A stretch of DNA of 64,000 nucleotides from Rhodobacteraceae bacterium NBU2976 (GTDB lineage Bacteria; Pseudomonadota; Alphaproteobacteria; Rhodobacterales; Rhodobacteraceae): assembly GCA_023630215.1 (NCBI GenBank), contig JALPRQ010000001.1, positions 310,001-374,000 of the forward strand, written 5' to 3'. The translations under genes were made by a program, and so were the position numbers. This document shows positions 39,081-48,867 of this stretch, piece after piece (the first letter of the stretch is position 1; every line of letters begins with the position of its first letter). Below the pieces are notes generated by a model. The model was not told where the DNA came from. It ran no database searches and saw nothing but the letters and a program-made list of their open reading frames with translations.

Positions 39081-40296
39081 TAGCACCACGCTTGCCCGGA
39101 TATTCCGTCAGGAGTCCGGGCAAGTACTCGCGGCGTTAATCGCTCAACTGCGGGATTTCGATCTGGCCGAAGATGCTCTTGCCGACGCGTTGGTAGAGGC
39201 GGCGCGCGCCTGGCCTGAACGTGGTATTCCTAGCAATGGTGGCGCGTGGCTTCTTAGCGTGGCGCGGCGACGTGCGATTGACAGATTGCGCAGGTCAAAG
39301 ACGCGGTCTTCGGACTTGACAGAACAGACAATTCGCCTGCTGCACGAGGATGTCTCAATGAACGAGCAAGACGAAATCGTGCCCGACGAACGTCTACGCC
39401 TGATTTTCACCTGCTGCCACCCAGCTTTGTCTGAAGACGCACGAGTTGCGTTGACCTTGCGTACGTTATGCGGCCTGACTGCGCGCGAGATTGCCCGCGC
39501 CTTCCTGACGTCAGAATCGACCATGAATCAGCGTCTTTCACGCGCCAAGGCGAAAATCCGCGATGCTGGCATTGCTTATGTCGTGCCAGAAGCCGATGAT
39601 TTGCCAGCACGGCTGCACTCGGTGTTGGCGGTGATCTATCTGATCTACAATGAAAGCTATTCCGCGTATGAAGGGCAAACCCTATCGCGCCATGATCTAG
39701 CGTTAGAGGCCGTTCGCCTTGCTGACATTTTGTATAAACTGTTGCCGGATCCCGAAGTCAGCGGTTTGTTGGCGCTGATCCGATTACACCACGCCAGACG
39801 CGCCGCGCGCGAGGATGTGAATGGAGTGTTGATCTCGCTAGAACATCAAGATCGTCGTATGTGGGATCATGCGGAAATAACGCAGGCAACTGGAATCCTG
39901 TTAAGCACATTGGCGCAAGGGCAACCCGGCCCTTATCAGATTCAAGCGGCGATCAGCGCGCTTCACGCAACTGCAAAGAACTGGTCGGAAACAGATTGGC
40001 CGCAGATATTGGCTCTCTATCAAACGCTATACGAAATGACCGGTTCACCAATCGTGGCGTTAAACCGGGCGGTCGCTTTGGCGAATAGTGGTGATGTTGC
40101 CAAGGCGATATCCGTTGTTGATGCATTGTCCGATGTGTTGGCAACCTATCAGCCATTTCATGCGGCGCGTGCGGACCTGTTGGCCCGACTGGGCCATAGG
40201 GAAGAGGCAAACACGGCCTATGATCACGCCATCGCGCTTAGCCGCAACGACGCCGAAAAAGCCTTTCTGATAGCCCGACGCGCGAAAATGTCGTGA
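39070..40296 (+). CDS. ECF42-type RNA polymerase sigma factor with C-terminal TPR-like domain
   Basis: A 408-residue sigma-70-family factor. Region 2 (about 8-75; LIAQLRDFDLAEDALADALVEAARAW) and region 4 (LRTLCGLTAREIARAFLTSESTMNQRLSRAKAKIRDA, about 137-173) are followed by a long C-terminal helical domain (about 185-408; LHSVLAVIYLIYNESYSAYEG, ALNRAVALANSGDVAKAI) of the TPR-like type that marks ECF42. No anti-sigma gene is beside it, as usual for this group; the C-terminal domain is thought to regulate the factor. The start is TTG, overlapping the DGPF gene. Confidence 0.88.
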   Translation: MSGDSTTLARIFRQESGQVLAALIAQLRDFDLAEDALADALVEAARAWPERGIPSNGGAWLLSVARRRAIDRLRRSKTRSSDLTEQTIRLLHEDVSMNEQDEIVPDERLRLIFTCCHPALSEDARVALTLRTLCGLTAREIARAFLTSESTMNQRLSRAKAKIRDAGIAYVVPEADDLPARLHSVLAVIYLIYNESYSAYEGQTLSRHDLALEAVRLADILYKLLPDPEVSGLLALIRLHHARRAAREDVNGVLISLEHQDRRMWDHAEITQATGILLSTLAQGQPGPYQIQAAISALHATAKNWSETDWPQILALYQTLYEMTGSPIVALNRAVALANSGDVAKAISVVDALSDVLATYQPFHAARADLLARLGHREEANTAYDHAIALSRNDAEKAFLIARRAKMS

Positions 40297-40327
40297 AGCC
40301 CACGCAAACTTGTGTCATCACGGTCAC

Positions 40328-40759
40328 ATGAAATGTTACGGACAAATCAAACGTGGGCAGACCTATACCGACCGCGCTGGCGCGTATGCGGTTATCCTTT
40401 CCGGCCGGTCGCTTCTGGTCACCGAAGAACAGTCTGACATCACCGAATTCCAATTGCCGGGAGGCGGGATTGATCCGGGTGAAAGTCCGCTACAGGCGCT
40501 TCACCGCGAGGTGCGCGAGGAAACCGGTTGGGTGGTCGCCCCGATACGCAAGTTGACGGTATATCAACGCTATACCCATATGCCGGACTATGACCTGTGG
40601 GCGCGCAAACTGTGCCATATTTATCTATGCCGCCCTATCCTGCAACGTTCCGCCCCAACCGAACCACATCATACCGAGGTCTGGATGACGCAGCGGGATG
40701 CTGTATCGTTACTTGCCAGTCCCGGCGACGCCGACGTCGTCGCGCGGCTTCGCCTTTGA
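40328..40759 (+). CDS. NUDIX hydrolase
   Basis: A 143-residue pyrophosphohydrolase with a full Nudix box (GGGIDPGESPLQALHREVREETGW, matching G-x5-E-x7-REUxEExGU). The substrate, a nucleoside diphosphate linked to another group, cannot be predicted. ATG 40328 is used, since an earlier in-frame start lies only six codons away and lacks a ribosome-binding site. The gene ends within the tail of the convergent PAP2 gene, a 51-nt overlap, unusually large for this window. Confidence 0.85.
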   Translation: MKCYGQIKRGQTYTDRAGAYAVILSGRSLLVTEEQSDITEFQLPGGGIDPGESPLQALHREVREETGWVVAPIRKLTVYQRYTHMPDYDLWARKLCHIYLCRPILQRSAPTEPHHTEVWMTQRDAVSLLASPGDADVVARLRL

Positions 40760-41473
40760 CAAATCACGTTTCAGATTGCTCCAGGTCAGGCCACGTCGAT
40801 ACAGGCGCATGTCAAAAATCTGAAAGAACGCCCAGGCGATTGCAGCACAAAACAGCACAGCAAAGATCGTATCACTTAGAAAATGCCGGCCCGTAATAAT
40901 CCGCAACGCGATCCCAACTATTGACGACGGAAGACCGACATACAGGGTCGCTGCTTTCCAGCGTCGGGACATGTTTGGCCAAATCACGACGGCAAACACG
41001 ATAATGAACGTGGCAATCGCGCTGCCTTCGCCCGAGACAAAGGAACAGTTCCGCTCACATTGATCGGCGATCAATATCGGCGGCGTAAAATCGCTGGATC
41101 CGCCAAAGAACTCCACCTCGGCTGGCCGGGCGCGGCCCCAATAGGATTTGAAAATCCCGTTGGCCATGATGATGGGACCCGCCATGAAGGTGGAAACGAT
41201 GAAGCCCCAAACCTGAATCGGAACCGCCCGACGGCTACCGATCATCAGACTGCGGATAAGCATAATAACTGACAGAATCGCAATAATGGTCAGGCCATCG
41301 ATAAAGATATACCGGATGAACTCAAATGTCGGATTGCCACGCTGAGTGAATGCACCCGAGAAAAAGAACGACGAGAACCACAGATCAATCTGCGGAAAAT
41401 TCAAGAAAAGAACGGTAAAGAAGGCGAGCGTGGCGATCAAAAGCCAACCGGTTTGCCTCCAAGTAATGAACAT
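40709..41473 (-). CDS. PAP2-family phosphatase, membrane-bound
   Basis: A 254-residue membrane protein with about six helices and the lipid-phosphatase motifs: KSYWGRARP, CSFVSGEGSA and RIITGRHFLSD. The second motif has Glu where the acid-base histidine of PSGH is usual. I recall the same CSFVSGE variant from lipid A-type phosphatases of other alphaproteobacteria, so it may be a true subfamily and not a defect. Probably acts on an isoprenoid or lipid A phosphate on the periplasmic side. Its final 17 codons overlap the NUDIX gene. Confidence 0.8.
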   Translation of the reverse strand: MFITWRQTGWLLIATLAFFTVLFLNFPQIDLWFSSFFFSGAFTQRGNPTFEFIRYIFIDGLTIIAILSVIMLIRSLMIGSRRAVPIQVWGFIVSTFMAGPIIMANGIFKSYWGRARPAEVEFFGGSSDFTPPILIADQCERNCSFVSGEGSAIATFIIVFAVVIWPNMSRRWKAATLYVGLPSSIVGIALRIITGRHFLSDTIFAVLFCAAIAWAFFQIFDMRLYRRGLTWSNLKRDLSKAKPRDDVGVAGTGK

Positions 41474-41579
41474 TTTCTACTCCCGCCAAGGAATGCTATA
41501 TACATCAAATTGATCGAAACGAGTCTCGATAGACTGCGCATTGTGCAGCATAGTGTGGCAAAAGTGAGGTAAGGAAAAG

Positions 41580-42119
41580 ATGTTGAAAAGACTTATTTTT
41601 GTTGCATTTCTGCCCTTGCTGGCGTCTTGCGCGTCGCTGTCCGAAGATGCCTGTCGCCAAGGGGACTGGGCGTCGATCGGTTTGCGAGATGGTGTGAATG
41701 GGCAACTCGAAAGCTACATAAACAATCACCGCGAGGCCTGTTCAGAATTTGGCATTACCCCTGATGTGCAGACGTGGCTGCGCTATCGCGCCGAAGGGTT
41801 GAAGGAGTATTGCACCGCCGAAAACGCCTATCGTATCGGGCGCTCGGGACGCGACCTTAACCCCGTTTGCGAGGGAAATCGTGATGCGTTGCGATTGGCG
41901 AATTTTTATGGCCAGCGCTATTATGAAATCGAGTCCCAGATCGATGATTTGGAAGATATGGAAGACGTTATTCTGACCCGTCTTGCCACCGAATTTACCG
42001 GCGAATTAACCCCCGAGCAGGTGGAGCTTCAGCAATTCTTGCTGGCGGATTTACGCGAAATTCGACGCGATATCCGGCGACTGGAACGCGAATTGCGCAA
42101 ATATGATGATTTGCCCTAA
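41580..42119 (+). CDS. DUF2799-type lipoprotein
   Basis: A 179-residue predicted lipoprotein: a short signal peptide ends in the lipobox LLASC (Cys17). The mature part has the DUF2799 pattern GDWASIGLRDGVNG, followed by an alpha-helical, charged C-terminal half (DLEDMEDVILTRLATEF...REIRRDIRRLERELRKY) that is probably a coiled coil. Function unknown. AAGGAAAAG precedes the ATG. Divergent from the PAP2 gene. Confidence 0.8.
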   Translation: MLKRLIFVAFLPLLASCASLSEDACRQGDWASIGLRDGVNGQLESYINNHREACSEFGITPDVQTWLRYRAEGLKEYCTAENAYRIGRSGRDLNPVCEGNRDALRLANFYGQRYYEIESQIDDLEDMEDVILTRLATEFTGELTPEQVELQQFLLADLREIRRDIRRLERELRKYDDLP

Positions 42120-42177
42120 ACGGTAGACCATCCACATCGGGCGAAACGTCACGAAACAGGTTCGGGGGGCGCCTCCC

Positions 42178-43362
42178 TTAATATCGGTTCAGCAACGCTG
42201 CTGTCGGCCAGGCATCCGCAGGCAGGCCCAAACGGATCTGTTCCGCTTGGACAGCATCACGTGTGCCCGATCCCAGAATGCCGTCAATGCCACCGACATC
42301 ATATCCGCGCGCCTGCAAGATTTCTTGTAACCGCCGCATCTGGCTGTCGTTCAAGCCCGGCTCGGGATTCCCTTGATCATATCTTTGCGCACCGCCCAAG
42401 CGGGTCGCAAAATAGGCGGCGGTGGTGGAATAAATAAAACTTTGGTTCCATTCCAAGTAAACATCATAGTTCGGAAAGGCTAAGAAGATCGGACCAAGCC
42501 GCCCCTGTGGCGCCAGAAGCGAAGCTTGACCGGATGACGGCATATTCCCGTTCCGCGCCGTGATCCCCATCTGAGCCCATTGCTGGACCGACAGCTTTGT
42601 ATGCAGGCCGGACTGTTCCCACGGGATATTCTGGGGGGCGCTAACCTCGATCAGCCAGGGTTCGCCGGGACGCCAGCCCAGCGAACTGATCATGTTCGCG
42701 GCGGTCATGATCGCGTCCGGTGCCGAGGTTTTCAGCGTCACATGTCCATCCCCATCCCCATCAATCCCTTTTGTCAGGATGTCGTGAGGCAGCATCTGAA
42801 CCATGCCGATTTCCCCCGCCCAGGCGCCGGTGGTGTTGCGCGGGTCCAGATCGCCATGGGCGACCAGCTCCATCGCGGCAAACACCTGCGGGCGGAACAA
42901 ATTTGGCCGACGGCAGTCATATGCCAAGGTCACCAGTGCGTTTACCGTGTTGAAATCCCCCTGCACCGCCCCGAAATCCGTTTCCAGCGCCCAAAAGGCG
43001 GTGATGACTTCGGGGGGCACACCAAACTGACTATAGGCACGCTGGAAGACCGCCGCGAATTTTTGCATATTCGCGGCGCCGTTATTCATGCGATATCCGC
43101 TGACCGACCGTTGCGAGAATTCCAGAAATGTCTGTTTGAAAACACCTTGGGCGCGATCACGGTTCAGCACTGATTGATCCAGCCGTGCCCCGGACAAAGT
43201 GGCGTTTATGGCATTCTGCGGAATACCGCGCTGGGCTGCTTCGCTGGCCAACCCTGATAGAAAACTGTTGAAATCCCCACCGCACGGCACATTTTGTGCT
43301 TGCGCACCCGTTGCTATTGCAAGCGCCAGAACCAAACCTGTAACTTTCCGATGTATCGCCAT
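42178..43362 (-). CDS. Lytic murein transglycosylase (MltB-type) with peptidoglycan-binding domain
   Basis: A 394-residue secreted enzyme that cleaves peptidoglycan between MurNAc and GlcNAc. A signal peptide ends near GAQA (residue 22). The SLT2 catalytic domain holds VITAFWALETDFGAVQGDFN, whose Glu is the catalytic acid, and WAGEIGMVQMLPHDIL; the C-terminus is a peptidoglycan-binding domain (LQEILQARGYDVGGIDGILGSGTRDAVQAEQ). I start at ATG 43362 because GGGGGT precedes it and the signal peptide begins there. The order of domains is normal for this family. Confidence 0.92.
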   Translation of the reverse strand: MAIHRKVTGLVLALAIATGAQAQNVPCGGDFNSFLSGLASEAAQRGIPQNAINATLSGARLDQSVLNRDRAQGVFKQTFLEFSQRSVSGYRMNNGAANMQKFAAVFQRAYSQFGVPPEVITAFWALETDFGAVQGDFNTVNALVTLAYDCRRPNLFRPQVFAAMELVAHGDLDPRNTTGAWAGEIGMVQMLPHDILTKGIDGDGDGHVTLKTSAPDAIMTAANMISSLGWRPGEPWLIEVSAPQNIPWEQSGLHTKLSVQQWAQMGITARNGNMPSSGQASLLAPQGRLGPIFLAFPNYDVYLEWNQSFIYSTTAAYFATRLGGAQRYDQGNPEPGLNDSQMRRLQEILQARGYDVGGIDGILGSGTRDAVQAEQIRLGLPADAWPTAALLNRY

Positions 43363-43494
43363 ACCAGACCCCCGATTTATCATTGTCCGAACCCTAAAGC
43401 GGCTGAGGAATTCGATCAAGGAAAACTCGGAACTTGTTGACAGGCCGGAAAGGCAAATTTAATGTCTAACCTATTGTAAAAAGGATGTTTTATC

Positions 43495-43842
43495 ATGAAA
43501 TTTCTCGCAAAATTATCTGTGGTTCCGGTGTTTTTTCTGGCTGCCTGTGCCGAATATGAGGCTTCAAATTTTGTTGGTTTCGACAATGGAGCTCAAGTGT
43601 ATCAGGTTCCCGTGCGATACAACGAACTTCTCAGCAGTCGGGAACAGCAAAATGGGTTCAACTATCAGATCAGCCCCTATTGCCCGAATGGCTATCGCGA
43701 AATCAGCCGAACACCCGCGGTTTTCATTGATCAGAACAGTGGCGGGTTCTTTGGCGCTGCATATGTTCCACCTTCCAGAAACATGGAAACATTGATGACC
43801 TTCGCTTGTGTCGGCGCCCCGGCAGTTATCGAGACCCGTTAG
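43495..43842 (+). CDS. Small lipoprotein, function unknown
   Basis: A 115-residue predicted lipoprotein with a lipobox FLAAC (Cys18) after a hydrophobic signal segment. The mature part is short, with few features beyond a pair of further cysteines (SPYCPNGY and TFACVG) that could form a disulfide. I recognise no family. A ribosome-binding site (AAAAGGATG) is present. It converges with the secreted-type gene 43845-44441, which is 2 nt away. Confidence 0.7.
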   Translation: MKFLAKLSVVPVFFLAACAEYEASNFVGFDNGAQVYQVPVRYNELLSSREQQNGFNYQISPYCPNGYREISRTPAVFIDQNSGGFFGAAYVPPSRNMETLMTFACVGAPAVIETR

Positions 43843-43844
43843 GG

Positions 43845-44441
43845 CTATAGCGTCGCGCGAACACGCCGCAATATCACCACTTGCTTCAGGGTGAAGGACT
43901 TACCCTGAGGCTCGTTGATGATCAAATCAATCCAGGCATCCGAAGCCCGTGTTGGCTCGAATTCGGTATAGAAAATATCGAATTCGGCAAACCCGTCCTG
44001 ACCAATGTCGATCATTCGCACAATCTGTTCATTGTTCGGACCATGCTTCAGGTTTAAACGCGCATAGGCTTTGAATTGTTCTGCTGCTTCGGACTGTATG
44101 GCGATGCGGATCAGATCATGGCGCTGAATTGCTTTGGCATCACTTTCGGGAAACCCGAAGGCAAGCGAAAGAAAGCCCCCGGAAAACTCCCGGATATCGA
44201 ATGATAAGGCGGCGGAATTTTCTACGGGCGCGATCCGCATATCGACGCTTTCAGCATCATGATGCAGGGTCACGCGCGGCGCAATTTCTGTCCCGGTCAG
44301 GATATTCCCAACTGTTTCCGAGTCAAAATTGTGCTGCCACAACGCTGGGGTATAGCCCCATTGCGTCTTAGGCGGCAGATCAAAATCGGCCGGAATTTCG
44401 ATAGAGAAACGTTCGCGCTCACCGCGCTTTAGGGTTCGCAT
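43845..44441 (-). CDS. Hypothetical protein, beta-rich, membrane-lipoprotein neighbour
   Basis: A 198-residue protein of unknown function. No signal peptide or membrane helix is visible. The sequence is mixed beta and acidic, with phrases such as MRIAPVENSAALSFDIREFSGGFLSLAFGFPESDA and FAEFDIFYTEFEPTRASDAWIDLIINEP, reminiscent of carbohydrate-binding or domain-of-unknown-function folds found in Rhodobacteraceae. It starts 1 nt after the stop of the lipoprotein gene upstream and so is likely co-transcribed with ilvD. I chose ATG 44441. Confidence 0.55.
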   Translation of the reverse strand: MRTLKRGERERFSIEIPADFDLPPKTQWGYTPALWQHNFDSETVGNILTGTEIAPRVTLHHDAESVDMRIAPVENSAALSFDIREFSGGFLSLAFGFPESDAKAIQRHDLIRIAIQSEAAEQFKAYARLNLKHGPNNEQIVRMIDIGQDGFAEFDIFYTEFEPTRASDAWIDLIINEPQGKSFTLKQVVILRRVRATL

Positions 44442-44442
44442 A

Positions 44443-45114
44443 TCAATTCGCTGCCATGACTTGATTTGCATCCAACGTGGTTTGCATGAAGGCACGGATG
44501 ATACGCAAAGCCCGTTCTTCGTCCGGATCGTTTTGCGAATATCCAGTGACCGACAGCGCAACCAACCGCCCGTTCACTTCGGAGAAGGCGCGCCAAAAGC
44601 GCTGTGATGCCCCGGCTTGCGTGTTATAGGCACGGTCTTCTATCAGCAGATACAGCGCCCGTTCGGATTGTTTAGACTCTAAAATCGTCACCGATCCTTC
44701 GACGTTGCTTTTCGACAGGGTAAAGGTTCCCACCGGTGTTTCCAGAAACCGAGCTAATGCCGTCAATGCGGGCTGCAACCCTTGTTCCACCCCCGGCAAG
44801 CCCGAAGGCGAGACACTGGCCGTCAGGATTGCGGTGATCGGTGTGCGTGCGCCCCGTCCATTCTCCATAATGTGGCAATCAGACAAGAACATGAACACGC
44901 CACGTGGATTTTCGTCAATCGTCGCGCGGTCTACACAAAACCCTTCCGGGGCCGCGATATTCACCGGAACACCACCCGAAGTTACCGTCACAATTCGCGG
45001 CACCGGATCAACGCCGGGCGACAAATGTTCTTGTCCGCCCGCACAACCCATAAGGACAAGGAGGGCGGCAGCAACGCCGCCCCGGATGTGACCCTTAAAG
45101 GTCCACATAAACAT
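44443..45114 (-). CDS. Lipoprotein, function unknown
   Basis: A 223-residue predicted lipoprotein: signal peptide with lipobox LMGC (Cys24). The body contains [38 protein letters not shown] with two cysteines, and a [20 protein letters not shown] segment. No family recognised. Its start overlaps the end of ilvD by 20 nt, so it is coupled to ilvD, an odd partner for an amino-acid biosynthetic gene. GGAAAAG precedes the ATG. Confidence 0.65.
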   Translation of the reverse strand: MFMWTFKGHIRGGVAAALLVLMGCAGGQEHLSPGVDPVPRIVTVTSGGVPVNIAAPEGFCVDRATIDENPRGVFMFLSDCHIMENGRGARTPITAILTASVSPSGLPGVEQGLQPALTALARFLETPVGTFTLSKSNVEGSVTILESKQSERALYLLIEDRAYNTQAGASQRFWRAFSEVNGRLVALSVTGYSQNDPDEERALRIIRAFMQTTLDANQVMAAN

Positions 45115-46828
45115 GCTTTTCCATTTTGGCGCCCGGATGGGTCACCGCGCCAAACTTGGCCGAACCCACCTGCTGAGCATATTTCCACAGCGCACCCGAG
45201 GCATAGATCGTTTCCCGTGGTCCGTTCCAGCCCTTCTTGCGTTCGGCCAGCTCGTCATCCGTTAGGTCAACCGAGATTTCCCCAGTCAAAGCGTTCAACG
45301 TGATCATGTCACCATCGCGCAACATCGCAATTGGTCCGCCATGTGCGGCTTCGGGTCCAACATGGCCTACACAGAACCCACGCGTCGCGCCGCTGAACCG
45401 CCCATCGGTTATCAACGCGACCTTCTTGCCCATACCTTGGCCTGACAGCGCGGCGGTGGTGGCCAGCATCTCGCGCATACCCGGACCGCCAGCGGGGCCT
45501 TCGTTGCGGATGACGATGACCTCGCCTTCCTTATACTCGCGCTTCTGAACGGCAGCGAACGCATCTTCTTCGCATTCGAACACGTGGGCCGGGCCAGTAA
45601 AGACCAGCTGATCCGCGGTCATCCCAGCGACCTTAACAATCGCGCCATCGGGGGCGAGGTTGCCTTTGAGGCCCGTTACACCTCCGGTTTTCGAAATCGG
45701 GCTGGAAATCGGATAGATCACCTTGCCGTCCGCATCACCTTCGATCAGGTCCAGCTCCTCGCCCATGGTGCGGCCGGATGCGGTCATGCAATCCTCATAG
45801 ATCAGACCTTCTTTGCGCAATTCCTTCAGAACCACGGGAACCCCGCCGACCTCATAAAGGTCTTTGGCCACATACTGCCCACCCGGTTTCAGGTCGACGA
45901 AATAAGGGGTGTCGTTGAAGATGTCACAGACATCATCCAGCGTGAAATCAATCCCGGCCTCATGTGCAATGGCTGGCAGATGCAGACCCGCATTCGTGGA
46001 TCCACCTGTCGCTGCCACAACCCGGGCGGCGTTGATCAACGCTTTTTTCGTCACAATATCCCGCGCACGGATGTTTTTCGCGATCAGGTTCATGACCGCA
46101 CGGCCTGACGCCTCGCCGTACTGGTCGCGGCTTTCGTAAGGCGCGGGCGCCCCGGCGGAATTCATCAGGGCCAAGCCAATCGCTTCGGACACACAGGCCA
46201 TGGTGTTGGCGGTGAACTGGCCGCCACAGGCCCCTGCGGATGGACAGGCGACTTTTTCCAGCTTTTCCAGCTCGCAATTTGACAGGGTTCCCGCCTGCTG
46301 CTGCCCAACGGCTTCGAATACGTCCTGCACGGTCACGTCATGGCCGTTATGGCGACCCGGCAGGATCGACCCGCCGTACATGAACACCGACGGCACGTTC
46401 AGCCGCACCATCGCCATCATCATGCCCGGCAGGGATTTGTCACATCCTGCCAATCCGACCAGCGCATCATAGCAATGGCCACGCATGGTCAGTTCCACCG
46501 TATCTGCAATCGCCTCACGGCTGGCGAGCGAGGCCCGCATCCCTTCATGTCCCATCGCAATCCCGTCTGTGACGGTGATTGTTGTGAATTCGCGTGGCGT
46601 GCCGCTGGCGGCTTTGACACCCAGCTTCACGGCCTGCGCCTGACGGTTCAGTGCGATGTTACAGGGTGCTGCTTCGTTCCAGCAGGTGCCGACGCCGATC
46701 AGGGGGCGGTGAATCTCCTCCTCCGACAGGCCCATCGCGTAAAGATAGGACCGATGCGGGGCTCGCGCCGGACCTTCGGTTACATGGCGGCTGGGCAGTT
46801 TGGATTTGTCAAATTTTGCGGTCGTCAT
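45095..46828 (-). CDS. ilvD: Dihydroxy-acid dehydratase
   Basis: Third enzyme of isoleucine and valine synthesis, an iron-sulfur dehydratase of 577 residues. The conserved segments [28 protein letters not shown] (containing an Fe-S cysteine), [23 protein letters not shown] and [21 protein letters not shown] are all present. ATG 46828 is the family start; the open frame extends 12 codons further upstream. It is followed by two small envelope-protein genes on the same strand. Confidence 0.97.
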   Translation of the reverse strand: MTTAKFDKSKLPSRHVTEGPARAPHRSYLYAMGLSEEEIHRPLIGVGTCWNEAAPCNIALNRQAQAVKLGVKAASGTPREFTTITVTDGIAMGHEGMRASLASREAIADTVELTMRGHCYDALVGLAGCDKSLPGMMMAMVRLNVPSVFMYGGSILPGRHNGHDVTVQDVFEAVGQQQAGTLSNCELEKLEKVACPSAGACGGQFTANTMACVSEAIGLALMNSAGAPAPYESRDQYGEASGRAVMNLIAKNIRARDIVTKKALINAARVVAATGGSTNAGLHLPAIAHEAGIDFTLDDVCDIFNDTPYFVDLKPGGQYVAKDLYEVGGVPVVLKELRKEGLIYEDCMTASGRTMGEELDLIEGDADGKVIYPISSPISKTGGVTGLKGNLAPDGAIVKVAGMTADQLVFTGPAHVFECEEDAFAAVQKREYKEGEVIVIRNEGPAGGPGMREMLATTAALSGQGMGKKVALITDGRFSGATRGFCVGHVGPEAAHGGPIAMLRDGDMITLNALTGEISVDLTDDELAERKKGWNGPRETIYASGALWKYAQQVGSAKFGAVTHPGAKMEKHVYVDL

Positions 46829-46951
46829 CTGCTGGTTACTCCCCCTAAGACGTGGCTGGCACAATCCTTAGGCAAGGGCGCGGGGAATCTCAAGCGTTGC
46901 GGGTGGATTTTTCCCCTGATACGGTCTGCCCGAGCAGCAAACGAGGTTCCG

Positions 46952-47863
46952 ATGCCCACCATGTTCCCTCTGGCGTTCGACGCCTATGTCGATCCTGCGC
47001 GTGCTCGGTCGGAATGGTGGCGGACTTTGATCGGCTTTGTCCTGATATTGGCAATAGGACTAGTGTTTGCCGCATCGATTTTGTTGGTATTCTGGTACAT
47101 TCGCGAACGCCAGATGATGGGTGCTGGATATGCGTTTATTATTCAACTGACGCAGGGACGCACCTTCTTTGCCAGCGCACTCTCGATTGGGTTGTTGTGG
47201 TGTTTGATTCCCGCCGCATGGATCGTTACCCGATATCTGCACAAACGCAGTTTTCTGACAATTATCTCTTCAAATGGACGGATCGATTGGCGGATATGGC
47301 AGATTGGTGCGATTGTGATGTCGCTTTATCTGATCGTATCTGTGGTGATCAACTTTCTGACGACAGAGCCCCCACAGCAATATTCCGTTGTTGACTGGAT
47401 TCCCCTTGCGCTGAGTATGCTGGTCCTGACATTTTTCCAGACCGCAGCCGAGGAAATTGTGTTTCGCGGATACCTTTTGCAGCAACTGGCGGCCCGGTTC
47501 CAAAGCCGCTGGGTCTGGATGGTAGCGCCATCTTTGGTGTTTGGCGCTTTGCACTACAATACAACAGTTTTCGGCAACAATGTCTGGTTGGTCGTGGCGA
47601 ACGCGTCGGTGCTGGGTATCTTGCTTGCTGATCTGACATCACGTGTCGGCACATTGTCGGCTGCGATGGGCATCCATTTTGCGAATAATGTCTTTGCCCT
47701 TATCATTATCGCGCTACCCGGACAGGCTAGCGGCGGCGCGCTTTTCCTAAGCACAGCAAACCCGAAATCTCCCGAAGCTGCGCTGGGGATCATGTTCTCG
47801 CTGGTGATTACGGTCGCGCTTTATGGTGTATTCCTTGCGATCAGCAAACGCCGCCGCTTGTGA
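46952..47863 (+). CDS. CPBP family intramembrane protease
   Basis: A 303-residue inner-membrane protein of the CAAX protease and bacteriocin-processing (Abi) family. About eight helices are visible, with the active-site motif EExxxR (AAEEIVFRG, Glu167, Glu168, Arg172) and later histidines in FGALHYN and GIHFANN. I start at ATG 46952; the frame is open for another 204 codons upstream, but that part is antisense to ilvD. Its target is unknown. Followed by accD after 56 nt. Confidence 0.85.
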   Translation: MPTMFPLAFDAYVDPARARSEWWRTLIGFVLILAIGLVFAASILLVFWYIRERQMMGAGYAFIIQLTQGRTFFASALSIGLLWCLIPAAWIVTRYLHKRSFLTIISSNGRIDWRIWQIGAIVMSLYLIVSVVINFLTTEPPQQYSVVDWIPLALSMLVLTFFQTAAEEIVFRGYLLQQLAARFQSRWVWMVAPSLVFGALHYNTTVFGNNVWLVVANASVLGILLADLTSRVGTLSAAMGIHFANNVFALIIIALPGQASGGALFLSTANPKSPEAALGIMFSLVITVALYGVFLAISKRRRL

Positions 47864-47919
47864 ATCGGCAGAGGCTGAATTAGGTAGAGAGTAACAGGTT
47901 AGAAAGGGTCGCCACCTCC

Positions 47920-48867
47920 ATGAACTGGATTTCAAACGTCGTCCGCCCCAAGATCAACTCGTTGTTTTCGCGCCGCGAAACACCGGACAATCTGTGGACC
48001 AAGTGTGAAGAATGCGGGAACATGCTGTTCCACCGCGAACTGACGGAAGCGCTGAACACCTGCCCGAACTGCGACCATCACATGCACATCACCCCACGCG
48101 AACGCTTCACCGCGCTGTTCGACAATGGGGTATTTGTCGAGGTGGACGTGCCAGAACCGCTGGCCGACCCTCTGCATTTCAAGGATCAGAAACGCTATCC
48201 CGACCGGATGCGCGAAGCCCGCAAAAAGACCAACGAGAAAGAGGCCATGCTGGTCGCCGAAGGTGACCTGGGTGGCGTCAAGGTTGTCTGCGCGGGGCAG
48301 GATTTTTCGTTCATGGGTGGGTCCATGGGGATGTATGTCGGCAACGCCATCATCGCCGCCGCCGAACGAGCGGTGAAGCTAAAGGCCCCGCTGATCCTGT
48401 TCTCTGCCGCTGGTGGGGCGAGGATGCAGGAGGGGATCCTGTCCCTAATGCAAATGCCGCGCTCGACGGTCGCTGTCGAAATGGTTAAGGACGCCGGGCT
48501 GCCCTATATCGTGGTGCTGACGCATCCGACTACAGGGGGCGTAACGGCGTCCTATGCGATGTTGGGTGATATTCACATTGCTGAACCCAATGCTTTGATC
48601 TGTTTTGCGGGACCGCGCGTGATTGAACAGACCATCCGCGAGAAACTGCCCGAAGGGTTCCAGCGATCCGAATATCTGCTGGATCACGGGATTCTGGACC
48701 GCGTGACACATCGCACCGCCATGCGCGAGGAGTTGATCACAATCACCCGCATGCTGACGAAAAAGCCTCCGCATGTGAAGGGTGATCTGCCTGCCCCGAC
48801 ACTTGAAAAACCAAAGGCCGAGGATAAGGCGCCAGAGGCAGACAAAGCTGCGAGCGCTGAAAAGTGA
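47920..48867 (+). CDS. accD: Acetyl-CoA carboxylase carboxyltransferase subunit beta
   Basis: Beta subunit of the carboxyltransferase that makes malonyl-CoA for fatty acid synthesis. The 315-residue protein has the zinc ribbon Cys29-x2-Cys32 and Cys48-x2-Cys51, and the crotonase-fold core with SFMGGSMGMYVGNAI and PTTGGVTASYAMLGDI. A Lys/Ala/Glu-rich tail follows the core. The start of folC overlaps its stop by 4 nt, the usual accD-folC pair of alphaproteobacteria. Confidence 0.96.
   Translation: MNWISNVVRPKINSLFSRRETPDNLWTKCEECGNMLFHRELTEALNTCPNCDHHMHITPRERFTALFDNGVFVEVDVPEPLADPLHFKDQKRYPDRMREARKKTNEKEAMLVAEGDLGGVKVVCAGQDFSFMGGSMGMYVGNAIIAAAERAVKLKAPLILFSAAGGARMQEGILSLMQMPRSTVAVEMVKDAGLPYIVVLTHPTTGGVTASYAMLGDIHIAEPNALICFAGPRVIEQTIREKLPEGFQRSEYLLDHGILDRVTHRTAMREELITITRMLTKKPPHVKGDLPAPTLEKPKAEDKAPEADKAASAEK

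Noticed and set aside
46340-46951. 204-codon upstream extension of the CPBP protease frame
   Set aside because: It overlaps ilvD antisense, has no family similarity, and the protease hydrophobic pattern begins after ATG 46952.
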